The notes: a model not told the origin generated them from the letters alone. Shown: positions 1 to 13,096, counted from the first letter of the stretch. The stretch: DNA of 64,000 nucleotides from Membranipora membranacea (GCA_914767715.1 OU612070.1:6155501-6219500), one strand, 5' to 3'. Translations and numbers: made by a program.

Positions 1-109
1 TTAATACCCTACAAAGAGAAGATAAAGTGCAGGAGTGCAAGCAAATAGTCATATTTGTTCCAGTCATGACTGAAAAATCGAAACGCTTTGGAAACCATAA
101 GAAGACTAG

Positions 110-3100
110 TCAGAGCCAAGCCAAGTTTGTGATAAGATGACACCATGAACAGTTGAACTTAAAACATGACTGGCCAGGATTTGAAACCTTGGAGAGAAAT
201 CCGGTATAAGAGTACTGATCCATCACTCGTTCCATCTCTACTACAGAATGGAGTGGTAAGTCCACCTTGTTAACTTGCTTATGTCCTAAATGATCAGAAG
301 TGCCTCAGAAAAGCTGCTCTTGCTGCAATGCCAAAAGTATTTAACAGTTGGTGCTAAAGTTTTCACCAACTCACCTGGATCAGGACATATCTCGGGACAG
401 TTGTGAACATCCTCGATATAATTACATACACAGTTATCTACATCAAACATCAGAACTTCTGGAAAGCCACACGATTGCTCGACAGAATGACCAGGTACTC
501 TGAAGCCTTCACAGTTTCTAGATGGAGTGTGAGAACTCACACCACAGGAGCATGCACCTAGAAAAGATTTTGGTACAAAAAACCATCTGACTGCATAATT
601 GAAAACATGAACTGGTAAGAGCAAATTATCAAATTAATATTAGTTTCCATATTTCATGGTAATCACAATATTCCTTCTAAAGTAGAGGGAATTTTCTTTT
701 GATCTTAGTTACTTGGCACCGGGGATCTTGAATATCAGGAAATACATGACACTAAAATCATCAATGCTGATATCCATGCGTATAAACCAAATTTGTCAAA
801 AATGCTATTGCTTGCAACAGGGGTTTAATGAATGGTCAATTATCGAAAATAAAAAAATGTTCCATGCATGCAACAATATATTCATTAAGGTTCCACATTG
901 CTAACAAACAGATCAATCATGGTGGCACAAATTACACACAATCGCAAACCAAATGTAGGTAACAGTTATTTTAAAAGACATGTGTATTCACCATTGAATA
1001 CCAGATCAAATTTGATTGAACTACATATATGGGATTCATATATGAGAGTCTTACCCAAATAGATGAAGTTTTCGAATTGATCAAGAGACTGTTCATCTGA
1101 GACAATAAGAGGTATTTGCATATCTGCTATCATCAGACTGAAGGTCCCATCTGCATTTATAGTTATCAGATTGCAGCCAAAGTTCAGACGGCATATATCC
1201 ATGGCATGGATCCTCGATGAAATATTGTATGCTACAACCTGGTCTGGTGTAGTCGTGGTGACTAAACTCATGGTATCTTCAACTTTGAAACCTAGAGTAC
1301 CAATTTTTGAAAGAGCAGAATTACGATATATTCCAGTTAGAATTTAGATGATCAAGGGATAGCATTCACAAGCAAGTGTTATCACAAAATGACTTGTTGT
1401 GATACCAGTTACTGATCTAACATTTTGTAGACCATTGGAATGCTGACAAGCCACTAGTGTTGTATTGAGCCAGCAAAAATGAAAATGAGCCGAGCCACTG
1501 AAATTTCCCTAAATTCGGGTACGAGTCGGGTCGATGTCCTACTCCTACACTGTCTTCAGATATCACAATTTAAAAGAATGATGGATATACATCCACTAAT
1601 CACTAGTGCAATTAGCTAATAGTACATGTAAAGTTTGATTCAGTTTGTAATATATCATCTAGACATAATGAACTAGTTGAGACCAAGTTTCATCGAATTC
1701 TGTCAAGTATTTATCGAATTATAGATGTCTGAAGAAAGCTTCATGTAGTGTTGTAAGCCGTTCATAATAATCACAGCCAAAGCGTGACTAATAGCTATGA
1801 TGTTTTATCATCGTATAGTCTCTATTTCCAAAATCATCACCTAAAATCCATAGCATAGTGGTTAAGATCATGGACTGTAGTGCACTAGGTCTCAGGTTCG
1901 AGTCCAGGTGCAAGCAGTGACCCGACTTGACCCTAACATGACCCGACCACAGAAACCCGAAACCCGACCCATTGACTCGACCCATTGACTCGACCCATTG
2001 ACATGACCCATTGACTCGACCCATTGACTCGACCCATTGACTCGACCCATTGACTCGACCCATTGACTCGACCCATTGACTCGACCCATTGACTCGACCC
2101 TGAATACAACACTACAAGTCACTTTATGTTGTTAGCTTAACAAAATTAGACAAAGATTGTATCATATTGTTGATAATAAATGCAAGTTTTGTCGACAAGA
2201 GAGTAGCGCTGAAAAGACGTTTAAAACAGGTCAGATGTATTATCTTAACATCAAAAAGCGTGTTTCCGATCAGTTCATAAGTGTCGGAAAAAGAGATCAA
2301 TAATTTGATTCTACAAAGTACTCTTTCAGCGCGATGTACACACCAGCCTTTACAATCTAGCTTTTATCATAAATATTGATCATTTGAGGCAGATATATCT
2401 TCAATACACCATCCAGATGCTGTATTTATATAGATATACACATATATCAACGGCGTGCATGACATATTCCTTAGTTAGGAACTGATACTATACCTCTGTA
2501 ATTTGCAGGTCTAGACACTATCTGCATACTGGAAGCGACATCAGCTGTGTCCCAGGAGAACACCAGATTTTTATGCTCCTCACAATGTATATTCAGTAGA
2601 TCACTGATGCTAAAAGGCTCTGCTGTACTCATATCATACATCTAACATAAATACAAAAAATAAAAATCTACCTGAAACATTATTTTTATAGGCATGTTGC
2701 ATAGATACCAAAATAATACAGGTATATATCTTACTAAAATCTTCAACAACAAAATCCATATCCGGATGTAGAATTTGCAGGAATTTTATAGTCTATGTCA
2801 GTGTGCACATTCTGTGCACTAAATTTTACTCAGATCAAAGGATATCTCTATAATAGCAAATCATCAAAACTCATGTGTTGACGAAACTAGTCAGAGCATA
2901 AACTTGACCTAAAATTGATTGGAGAGTTAGTATCATACTGAAAACCTAGCATCTTGAGTTTCTACTCCATCAATTAATTAGTTTTTCTAAGACAAGCAAG
3001 TGACCATTTTGAAAAAATTAAACAAATAATCACTTGACATTACCTCAGCCAATGATTGGCCAGCAGTCATCCCACTATTTGTCGTCGGTGAGTCTTTGAA

Positions 3101-6100
3101 ACACTGTTAGTCAGTGAGTGGAAAAGGTGATGACCTGTGTAATGGTGTGATTTTGTTCTGCCACCATACACCATCCAGAATATAACAATGTTGAGGACTG
3201 AATCCATCACATAATCCCTGACCGATGAGGAATACCTCTAGATCAACCTAACCTGGACCTATTGATTCATTTTTGTCACACTGAATGCACTTTGGTGATG
3301 GATGTTTTCCACTCACATTTATATCGCCGACTTGAATGAAGTTTTCTGTATAAATATTATTATATCCATAGGATCCCACGGTGATTGTGAATTCTGAAGG
3401 CACATAGAAGAGTTCAGCGGATAGCTGTGGCTGTGTATCCCATAGAATCATATATTCACCATCAATCGCTGCCATAATGATATGGTCATCTAAAAACAAA
3501 ATATAGTATGATGAGGTGCACTTTCAGTCCTCTAGTTTATGCGCCTGAGAACTAGCTGTTGCTGAACTTGAGCATCACTGTTACCATCATTCAGTTTATA
3601 AAAGTATTAGTATAGCAATGCAGTTTAAATATGGATGTATGGATTATTGTTTTCATGTACTGGTTAATATTAGTTTTTGAGACCATATTTTTGAGTTTAG
3701 ATCAAAACAAGGACCAAAGCGGTCACAATTGAGATCCAAACACAAATGCACTCCATTCTTTTGAAATAAAATATTCACACACCAATTGTGACAAATAATT
3801 AATCAGGGCTATAAACCTGTGATAGCAAGTCGTTCAAAAAAGCAACGGATAGAATTTGATCCATCCCAACAGCTCATAATGACCTTTTCAGGCTAGATAT
3901 TTGCGATTTATAGATAGGCTCCATTACTACAAATCTAAATCTCAATTCAAGGCAAGAGGAATTCACACAACGATTTAAAGTGATGAGAAGGACTTGCTCT
4001 GTAAGAATGAATCATGGACTGGTCAGCTGTGCTAGCCTGGGCAGGCTGCCTGGGATTGTTGGGGGAGTGGCATCCATTACCACTATCATAACCACTCACT
4101 CTAACACTCACATTACCACTCAAATTAACAATGAAACATTTATATCAAAATGCTATATTCACCTCTTCCCATATAAACACATAATGAGTGCCAGCCATCA
4201 ATCTGTTGGGGCTCTGCACCAGCAACAATGAATTGAGAAAGACTGACACTATCCTCCACCCTCAGGCGTACATTCCTAAAGGAATTTGAATGAATTTTGA
4301 TACTAAACTTGATTGAACATAAACTTCACTTCGTATACAGATATTTAGAAAAAACTGTGTTGTGCGTGAAAGATTTTCTTCTCATAATGCGAAAGGCACT
4401 AGTGGATTGGCTCTATGGGTAGAACAAGGTGGGATCTTCAAATAAAAGTCACAATTTTTTATCTGCTGAAAGGCAAATGGCTATTTTATCCATCTGAGCA
4501 ATTTCAGTAAGTTCTGGATGAATATATATGAGATTAAGTGGTCTGGAGGATCAATCATGAGTGGTTACAAATTCAGATACATAACAATTGGGAAAGCACA
4601 CTCACCCATTGCTTTTGAAACTGATGCGCAGTATGCTGACATCATGAATACTATCTAGCCACAAGTATGTATATGTAACTCTTTGTGGTAAACTATCAAG
4701 TTTAATCCTCATGTACATACAAATTGCTATGCTATCAACTGGTTCAGGAAAACCTGATTGAATCGAGTTTTTCACCTTGATCTCTGCCGCCTCTGAACTA
4801 GTGAAAACCTTTACTCCTTGACCTGAAAAGGTGAAAAAAATAGTGATCATCCTCTTTTATTTATTTTCCTTTCTGAAAATCATCTTAGCAAAGATAAGAT
4901 ACAATGAGTTTTTAAGACAAAGGCCTTTTTTTCTGGTGATATTTAGCAATTGCTGATTCGTCTGACGGAAAAGTTTACCACGCTTTCATCTAGCCAACAT
5001 GATACACATATTCGAATTCACATTCAGCATTACACATCTCAATCACAGGTAAAGTGCTGAAGAAACAACAGTGGGCTTGCTAAGATCTTAAATTTTGCCT
5101 CATCTATCTTTTGCATAAAGTTCAGGCTTTCAGGCTCATATTTACAACGCTTCCAGTCAAAAACTCAGGCAATTTTTTATTGCATACCCTTATCACTCTA
5201 CTGCGGTCAACCTAATTTCACTTCATTCTCTGATTTCAATCCTTTATACAGATAATAATGCTGAAGAGATTAGAAGTTGAATAAGTTTTTAGACCAACAT
5301 ACTGGAGTATGTTACTCTAGAGCCATTGAGTTTTCAAAATTCCATTGCCAAGTCCATACGTATGCCCTCTCTACCTCATTTACAATCCATTGCATGGCTT
5401 GTCTCTACGTGGTTTGTGGTGTGTCTGAGTTCTTTACGTGACACCCCAATTAAACCCAAGTCAGGCCTTGAGATACTAACTTTCTTGTTTAGTCCTCAAT
5501 TTACTCCAGTTTATAAGGGGCAGGTTAGGAATTTTTAGAACCTTTATATCATACCTTCCTATCCTGACTTACCTGCACACTTCGAGCCAAACGCTACGCT
5601 AAGGTTCCCTTTAACATCTGCTGTCTCAGCATGATCTATCCTGAATGGTTGATTCATACAAATGGAATCTTTACATCCTGAATGCAACTGTAGTCCACTC
5701 AGAATCTTCACACCACCTCGGCTGATCAAATCAATCTACAAGGTTTGATTAACCACAAAAGCAAATTCATGGAAACACTATTTATACTCAGCGCCTGTTT
5801 GTTCGCTCTGAGCTGTTGAAGTTGAAGTGAAAGGGTAAAAAATGTTACCCTCTCATGATGTTTTGCAACATACATTGTATATTCACTCTGTATATCAAGT
5901 TCAAACCGATTTGCAAGCATTTGAGTTGCGGCTTATACTGAAAAGCTGCAGTATTTTGATATAGACTGCTATAACTGTATTTTTATAAAGATCAATAATT
6001 GACCAATGATCAAAAGGCTGAGACTAGAGATAGGTTAATTACATAGACCTACTAATAATTATTAGTAGGTCTATGGTTAATTATATATTTGACAGTGCTA

Positions 6101-9100
6101 CGGGACTCACAACCAATATCACCGTTCGACTTACCGACCCCTAATAAAAATGAATTTCACCTACATTGCTATTCTCCGGCTTGAAATCACCAAGGATATT
6201 ATCAGTTTCCTTAAAGCCAATGATATTACTATCAGTTGTACCCGTAGTCTGCTGTCTAGTGATATTCCAATACTGATTATCAACTAGTGTGATACAAAGT
6301 CTAAAACTAGATTCACTGAAGATAATATCGCTGGTATTATGTGTTCTCTGCTCCCCACCTAAAACAGAGTCAAAAGTAAGGTAGGGTATGGGTATGAGAT
6401 TGCCATATTAAGTAGCTATATCTGTTACCTGTCTCCACAAAATTGTCAAGGTTTCTATTTCTGATTAATGATCTAACTTTATTTATTATAATGATGATCG
6501 ATGTGATTGATTGATCGGTTCCTCAATCCGTGATTGTTAGAATGATTGATATACAAAAATTAGTTTGGCCTATTCAAGGAGTTAGAGACAACTCTTTGGC
6601 CTATCACATAACTCCTTGTCTCTGACTCCTTGGCATATCACATACTCTAGTGTCTAGAAGCTGTCTACATGGCGCATTGAAAACAGTTTAAAAGCATCGG
6701 TAGGGATATTTGGATAAGAACAATTATGTATAAGTTATGTATGTCAACATATATTTATGATCTTTATTTCCGACTTAACTTATCGATGGTTAAGGCAACT
6801 TAGATCATGTTTTACATAAGAAACGACTGCAAGTGGTATTTAGGATGATACATACATGATCCAATATGAAGCAGAATACAAAGCAAAAACACACAATAAT
6901 TATGAGGCTGGTCAGGTTTATCTAAAAATACTTAACGAATAGACTTTTGCCTAGAAGTGCTGAGCAGTGTCTTGGACGGGTCAGATGTTAATGATTTTGC
7001 CCAGAACAGGGATATAGCTATGTAGCAGGTGACTAGTTCTGGATTTCAGAATTTCCTGTCAAAATACCTGATATTTGGCCCCAATAATTGATTTCAGACA
7101 TACGTGTGGTTGACTGCATGAGCATGGTGTTTTTTTCCTCTTCATTTGACAAGGACTGTTTGACTATTGCAGACACCTCACTCACTACCGTTCCTGATCT
7201 TTGAGTCTGTAATGGAAAAACAAGCCTATTGGTAAACAATTTTAAACAAGTTTTTAATTTACTTTATATTGAAAATATGAAAAATAACATAACTGATGCA
7301 CCTCACTGTTTGACAAAGCTCCTTTAGCGTCAAAATCTATCCACAATAGTGCGAACATTTAAAAGCATGACTGGTCACAGCACAGCAAACACATGCCCTA
7401 TATTTAACGGAAACTAACTTTGATTGTGATGAAGCCATACAAATCCGAACCACATGTTTGATAGGAAATGTAATACTTGTTTATCAATACTCCTCACATA
7501 AGTTGAATGGGTGGGTGGTAAAGTTTTTTGAACATCGAACAGCAATCGGTATACTATTATACCGTTAGTTTTGGTGATGGCATTGGCGTCAGTATTTATT
7601 TTGAATAAAAGGGTTGTATCTTGAACATACCTACTTAACGTCATTTTGTTGGTATTTAAGTTCAAAAGTTTGAAGCGCTATGAAAAATTATAAATATGAG
7701 GTAATCATGCGTTTGAGTGTTACAGATGAGAAGTGGAATTAAGCTAATATTTTGACCCGTTATTTTAATTTAAGGACACTTTTTATCAGGTAGGGTATCT
7801 TAACACAACCAAAATGGCAATACTATAAAACATGTAATGTCCTGCAGCATTTAAATCTATAATTGGGAAGTGGATATATAAAATTATCGTTGTCTGTTGA
7901 GTCTATTGTTGGGAAATGTATAGTCCACTATTCAACACTCGAAATAATTCATGTGGCAAAGAATGCAATCAATTTCATATCACATCCTACACAGATTTTT
8001 TGCAAATGCAGAGTCTCATCTTTATGTTAAAAGTGAACTCACTTAACAAAAACACTCCCAACCAAAAGATGCTTATCTACGTGTTTGTTGTATGAGCTCA
8101 GATGGCTGCAATGCCAGTTAATGGCCTTACATCATCAACCAGTAAATAATTGGTTAATAATGATATGCCACTTACTTGCATTTCAGCGTCACTTATACTA
8201 CAATCTACATAATCCTAGTACTCACAATCCTCATAACAAAGTCTCCTGTTTCCTCCTCTGAATTACCTTGAGGACTCTCCTGATAGCTGATATCCACACA
8301 CAGATGCCAATATGGAGGAACACTTTCATTACCCACTTTGAAACTGACACTCTCATCTTTTCCTTTGAATGTCAGCTCCAGTCCTACACAACATAAAGTG
8401 CAATGTTAACTAAAGCAGGACAGATGCTATTTATGGTTATCTTTTTATAAATAGCCAACCCATTGAGAAAGCGGAGTATTTAGGTACATATTTTAGCCAT
8501 GACCTAAAGCGGCATCAGAACACTAGTTATATCTATGGAAAGCTAAGGACAAGGTTTTGTTGTTTACCTAAATATAAACAGTTTAATCCCGCTAAATCAC
8601 AATCTTTACCTATAAAATTGAGTTTTGGTATTTTTCAGTCACCCAGGGTAATAGAGAGAAATTGCTCCGTTCATTTTTTAAGAATTCTTTTTTTTATGCT
8701 GACTTTTTAGTGTGTTCTAGGATCCAAAATACTGCTTATACTTTTTATCGATCTTGATATTCTAAATCAGTGCTACTTTTTTATCAGAAACTGCCAAAAA
8801 TTAAGACTGAAAGATTTTTACGTAGTTTTATACCTACCAGTATCAAAGTTCTTAATGATTATGCCATTATAATCGCAGATCCTTTTTAAACAATTATAGA
8901 GTGTCTTTCACGGATTTACCAATAACTGCTATCTTATAGCTCCACCATAAATAAAAATAAAAAAACCTTTCTCAATATTCCTTTGCCAAGGACCAAACCC
9001 TGCAATGGGGACAAAATACAATGGCATATTTTATTCAAAAAAACAAGAAAATAATCGATTGTACTTTACTTACCTCTGGAATGGAAAGTGAACATCAGAG

Positions 9101-9128
9101 CAGCCATCATCAAAACTGGAAAATACAT
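110..9128 (-). CDS. Secreted multi-exon protein with pentraxin-like modules, possibly decaying
   Basis: Start ATG 9126-9128 opens a hydrophobic signal peptide (MYFPVLMMAALMFTFHSR). Exons, 5' to 3': 9074-9128, 8226-8383, 7068-7206, 6165-6358, 5573-5735, 4606-4822, 4163-4275, 3135-3489, about 3040-3110 (uncertain), 2494-2641, 1055-1291, 375-557 and a possible last exon 110-240. Phases match through exon 8. Pentraxin-type signatures recur: WHLCV in exon 2, EINYWGQIS in exon 3, WHSLCV in exon 7, EVFLIGQ followed by GFSPQ and VWWQNKIT in exon 8, and a C-terminal CEEHKNLVFSWD in exon 10. Exon 375-557 is Cys-rich (about 10 Cys in 61 residues). This suggests an extracellular lectin-like protein with two diverged pentraxin/concanavalin-type modules. 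Odd: exon 8 has an in-frame TAG at 3248-3250 with the same frame continuing after it, and exon 9 does not join in phase. So it is a damaged gene, a null allele or an assembly error. Specific function is unknown. Confidence 0.6.
1846..1912 (+). repeat. tRNA-derived SINE head
   Basis: A tRNA-like A box (TAGCATAGTGGTTAAGA, from about 1851) and a perfect B box (GGTTCGAGTCC, about 1894-1904) stand about 40 bp apart. The acceptor stem does not pair, so this is a tRNA-derived repeat head or tRNA pseudogene rather than a functional tRNA. It runs straight into the 13-bp minisatellite. Confidence 0.6.
1962..2100. repeat. 13-bp minisatellite
   Basis: About ten head-to-tail copies of ATTGACTCGACCC with one variant (ACATGACCC) near 2010. 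It lies in an intron of the pentraxin-like gene. The open frames over it are translation of the repeat, not genes. Confidence 0.9.
6042..6075. repeat. Perfect 34-bp palindrome
   Basis: A 17-bp arm beginning CATAGACCTACTAATAA is followed with no loop by its exact reverse complement; imperfect symmetry (TTAATTA) extends on both sides. It sits in an intron of the pentraxin-like gene and is probably a minimal MITE or hairpin relic. Confidence 0.85.
8465..8985 (+). mobile_element. Degraded 3' end of a non-LTR retrotransposon (CR1/L2-like)
   Basis: In shifting plus-strand frames the sequence reads like the C-terminal part of a LINE reverse transcriptase: EYLGTYFSHDLK near 8473, then KLRTRFCCLPK, and FLRSFIPTSIKVLND near 8815-8860, which resembles the 'RNSFIPxSIxxLN' tail common in these elements. 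Stops and frameshifts break every frame, and an A-rich tail follows at about 8945-8970. It lies in intron 1 of the pentraxin-like gene. Confidence 0.55.
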
Positions 9129-10731
9129 CCTCACACCATGAGTAGAGGATGACAAAGTGATCATAGAACATTGAGTGGAGGAAAAATGGTAATAATTGGT
9201 TCATCAAATGATGCCCCGAGAAATCCAATACCAAATAGAGAGATGACTTTCCATCCGACAGGATTTAGAAGCCCCTTGAGTAATTAGATCTGTGTGCTAA
9301 TGTTAAAATTTGATACAAAATATTGAGTATTATACATAAGTAAATACCTTTCAGAGCATTCGAGGTGTATCAGTGTACAATCAGCCATATGCAGACCAAT
9401 GCTTAAATATGTAGAAGCTTTTCTGGCTGAAAGTGTCTAGCAATGATTTCTCAGGCTCGACAAATATTGTCCTTTATTATTTCAAGTGACACAGTATTCA
9501 AATGAAATTTCCTTTGAAATACAATATGTCACTTTATTATCAATAATACTTCTACTTATGTCAACAGAACAATTGATGCTGTGTGGGTTTTGTTGGTCAA
9601 AAAGTGCAATTTACGGAAACAGGAGCGGACAAGCAGGAAATACAGGTATACAATACCAACAGTTCAAGCAATAGGCAATATAATCTGACACTCACTGATT
9701 TTTATTTGTTAGGAAAACATATCTGACCTTCCACAAGTGCATGGCATTTTAGATTATTTTTGATTCGACCAAAATTCCAGTAATCTACAGCAGGCTAATT
9801 GAAAAACTCTTATACAGTAGCTTTCCTTATTATGATACTGGGACACCAATTTTAATCAAGACATAACGTAGATTTTGCCAGATCTTACGCTAGATTCAAT
9901 TACTGACCTAAAATTATAAAATAATGATCGAACTTCATCACAAATTGCCATACTGTGTATTTTACCACCAACCATTGAATTCATTTCAAAGCTAACAGTG
10001 CTGAATTGGCGATCCAAGTAACTCTCAAGCTTGCTAACCAACACCATCAATCATTGTCTTCAATGGCTACCATGCTTGCTATTCGCTGCCAAAATATGAT
10101 AGGTGCCATTGGTTCAATTTCAATTTGGGATGATTTCAGACTCGGTCCCCAGCATCAATTTATTGGCAAATTTCCCATTCAGATATAGGTTTCCAAATTT
10201 CAGCTTCACAATATTCCAGGAGAATAATGCAGTGGAATGCCACAGAAACTTGCTCGCATCCATGTGAGATCTTGAACTAGGTTGTTATTTGACTTAAAAC
10301 CATATCATGTTCCCTGGTATGTTTTTCTAGCTAAATCCTCTTGGCACTTCAGGGAACAGTTTACACACTGTTTATATCGCTAAAGTTCTGAGCAGTGATA
10401 TAATTACCTACCATCCACGTATACACTGTATTGCATAACTTTGCAATCTGCCAAATTACATCACGCCACATGATGTTGTTTGTTGTGTGGATCATATTGG
10501 CAGCTCAGCTGTTTTCACAGCAATGCTATTACAACGTAAATGGTCTTTATGAAATATGGGTAGAGACATCCAGTTATTGGCTCTTTACCAAAGAAAACTA
10601 GTATGAATATTGATGACGATGCCCATCATAACTTTGGTGTAACTGATACGATCAGTGCACTGTTGTAATCCAAACTTAAATGAGCACTATAATTCACAGG
10701 AAGGATTTAGAGAGAATAGAATCCAAACAAA
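9129..10731. other. Intergenic region between pentraxin-like gene and membrane-protein gene
   Basis: Apart from the possible pseudogene fragment at 9850-10190, no coding signal, tRNA or clear repeat was seen. The two genes diverge here, so both promoters should lie in this interval; no TATA box could be assigned. Confidence 0.5.
9850..10190 (-). pseudogene. Possible decayed pentraxin-like fragment
   Basis: On the minus strand, just upstream of the pentraxin-like gene, broken frames contain NLYLNGKFANKLMLGTESEI and then GTYHILAANS. These resemble the pentraxin segment 'iYvNGkl...G...LG'. A stop separates the two pieces and no splice-consistent exon was found. It may be a relic of a tandem paralogue. 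Confidence 0.3.
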
Positions 10732-12486
10732 ATGTCTGGCGGTGCATGTAAACCACCTACATACGGTAATAGCTGTAAGTATAACATCATATGTCAGGAC
10801 AGTTGTGTGATGTGGGGGATTAACCCAAATATGTTCAATTAATGGTTGGTTTCAAGAACAAATTCAAGTCTGTTGCTTTGCTACTTCTGATGCCGATGCA
10901 AACCTGCCATTGTGTTAATTTTTACTTTTGTCGCCCCAAATATCTCCAAAACATATGGGTAAACTGACAGCAACAGGGTTATTGTTACCGAGATCATCCA
11001 ACTATGTTTATTCGTCAAGACAATTATTTTCTTGATCAAGTCGCAAACCTGGAAGGAAAACAACGAAGCCGATCCAAAGACACCTGCTTAATCAGTCTGC
11101 TAATAATCATCAACATAGCTCTGGCAGTCTGTATACTAACACTGATCATTGTGAACAGAGGATATCGTATCTCACAACCGGCTGGAGATTTACAAGCAAA
11201 GCTTGAGGGGACCATCCAAAGGAACAGACTACTAGAGGAAGAAGTTATAGCGCTGACCTCCTCACTACAGGTACTTCTGCAAGACAGCGCTGATCCTACT
11301 GATGTCACAGAACATATTAACGCATATCAAACAAACTCTCTACAGGCAAAGGTAAAGAAATCGATTGCAGAATAGCTTTGCGTCAGACAGATTCAACATT
11401 TAGGCTTTATTTATTTCACAGTTCAATTTTTTGTACATTTGAGAAGTAATTCCTATGACACCTTTTTAAAAAGACGTATTGTCTAAACTCACTTCTGGTG
11501 GTCAAAATGTCATTGCAATACATTTTGGGTTCATGCTTAGTGTATACAGTCGCTTGCCCTGTTGTTCACATATAGATTGCTTGAAGTTGCCTCACACTGT
11601 GAGAAATCACATCCTGAGAGTCATTGTCATTGTCATGCTCTCAAAGATATTGGAGCTGAACCATAACTGAACTAATTTGATCAATATATTCTTTCCCTGT
11701 TGCACCATTTTTTTTTATCATTTGATCATCTGATATGGAAAATCAAACTTTATGAATAACCTCATCCGTTTAGTGATTTGTTGATGTTTGTGAGAGCAGG
11801 GAGAATGGAGAGAGTAGTTGTTTTCTCAAAACATATTGTATTCTTTGAGACTGGTGCAGACCTATCCTGCCTTGACAAGCTTTGTCGGGGAGGGGGAAAC
11901 ACCCCCCCCCCCACAGGAGAAAGCTTGTCAAGACAGACTGGTGCAGACCTCAACCCCCTTCAATTTCTAAAGACTTTTTTGTGAACATTTGTAAGCATTC
12001 ATAAGCAATACCCATACAGACAGACGGACAGACGGACAGACAGGCAGACAGACCTAAACCGCCTTCAACTTTTAAAGATTTTTTTTGTGAACATTTGTAA
12101 GCATTCATAAGCATTACCCATATGTTACATTACTTTTATAGCGACAGATAATATCTCATAGATTCAGGAGGGGAGTAACAGCTGATACGCAAACATCGTT
12201 AGCTGAAACTTCAGCAGAACATCCAGTACCAATACAAGAAACCAGAAGAGAGGGAAGAGATCAGACTAGCACTCCACTAAGCACTCGCTCAGCAAGACTT
12301 ACGAAACTGACGTCTCATTCACCTGTCATCTCAACACATCCCTCTAAACATGTACATAAGAGCTTAGCTATAACCTCTGAATCATTCGGAGAATTGGATG
12401 CAGACAGAGGAGATAGGCCAAAGAAAAAGCTGCTTATCGGCGGAGTGTTAGGATGTCGTCAGCAATGCTCTATCCATTGTGGCTGA
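10732..12486 (+). CDS. Small single-pass membrane protein, unrecognised
   Basis: Three exons join in phase: 10732-10774 (ATG; ends phase 1 at GTAAGT), about 11020-11351 (an acceptor at 11041 also keeps frame; ends AAG|GTAAAG, phase 0) and 12148-12486 (or from 12142), ending TGA. The product is about 237 residues. A short Cys- and Pro-containing N-terminus (MSGGACKPPTYGNS) is followed by basic residues, then a roughly 25-residue hydrophobic helix (ISLLIIINIALAVCILTLII), a leucine- and glutamate-rich likely coiled coil (about residues 75-110), and a Ser/Thr-rich tail ending in a basic and Cys-containing stretch (CRQQCSIHCG). The 113-codon open frame without an ATG in exon 3 supports a real exon. 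No homologue is recognised. It runs tail-to-tail with BRF1. Confidence 0.5.
11849..12123. repeat. Hairpin, microsatellite and 72-bp direct duplication
   Basis: AGACTGGTGCAGACCT is repeated directly at 11849-11864 and 11935-11950. Between them an inverted repeat (CTTGACAAGCTT at 11871, AAGCTTGTCAAG at 11921-11932) encloses a G-rich then C-run loop. Next, a block of about 70 bp starting CAGACCT at 11944 is repeated at about 12050-12123, separated by a (CAGACGGA)n microsatellite at 12018-12049. All of it is in the second intron of the membrane-protein gene. Confidence 0.8.
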
Positions 12487-13096
12487 AGGAGTAAATCACC
12501 CAAAACAGTATCAAATAGCAATTTGCCGAAGGGAACTTTATCATGACTTGTTTAATTAACTCAGATCAGTCCTATCTTAGTTCATATACACATATATCAG
12601 GTGAATTAATTCAAAATCAAAGATTTTCAAATGATGTAACAAACTGAAATTATAGAAATTAGATATCAATAGCCTGTTCATATATCAGGGTAGGATCATT
12701 ACACAAAAATAGTTGTTGTACTTGTACACTGATTGCTTCTGGTGGTATTATCATAGATAGATTATAGTGAATAAATAAACTCATATTCGGGTGTCATGCC
12801 TTCATCAGAGTGACTTAGAATTTCCTAGAAAGAACTGTCAAATTTACATACATACCATAAGTATTACTATTGGTATAATAAATTTTATTTGTCCCACATG
12901 CATGCATGCCATTACAGACCTGAATGCAACAATTAGGTCAGTTCTTAGTGAGCCATGTACATATGAATAACTGTTTGTACACAGGTGTTACACAAACTCC
13001 ATAATATTCTGATGACTGTATTTGCTGTGTCTACTCGTGTCAGCGGGGCGGGAGTCAAAATGAGATTCTTCTCTGGGATAATATACTCTCAGACCC

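Noticed and set aside
1788-2122. Two Met-Gly-Arg-Val-Asn-Gly repeat frames
   Set aside because: They are translation of the 13-bp minisatellite in different frames.
3960-4062. Candidate exon between pentraxin-like exons 7 and 8
   Set aside because: An acceptor and open frame exist, but exons 7 and 8 already join in phase across a pentraxin-like segment; no need for it.
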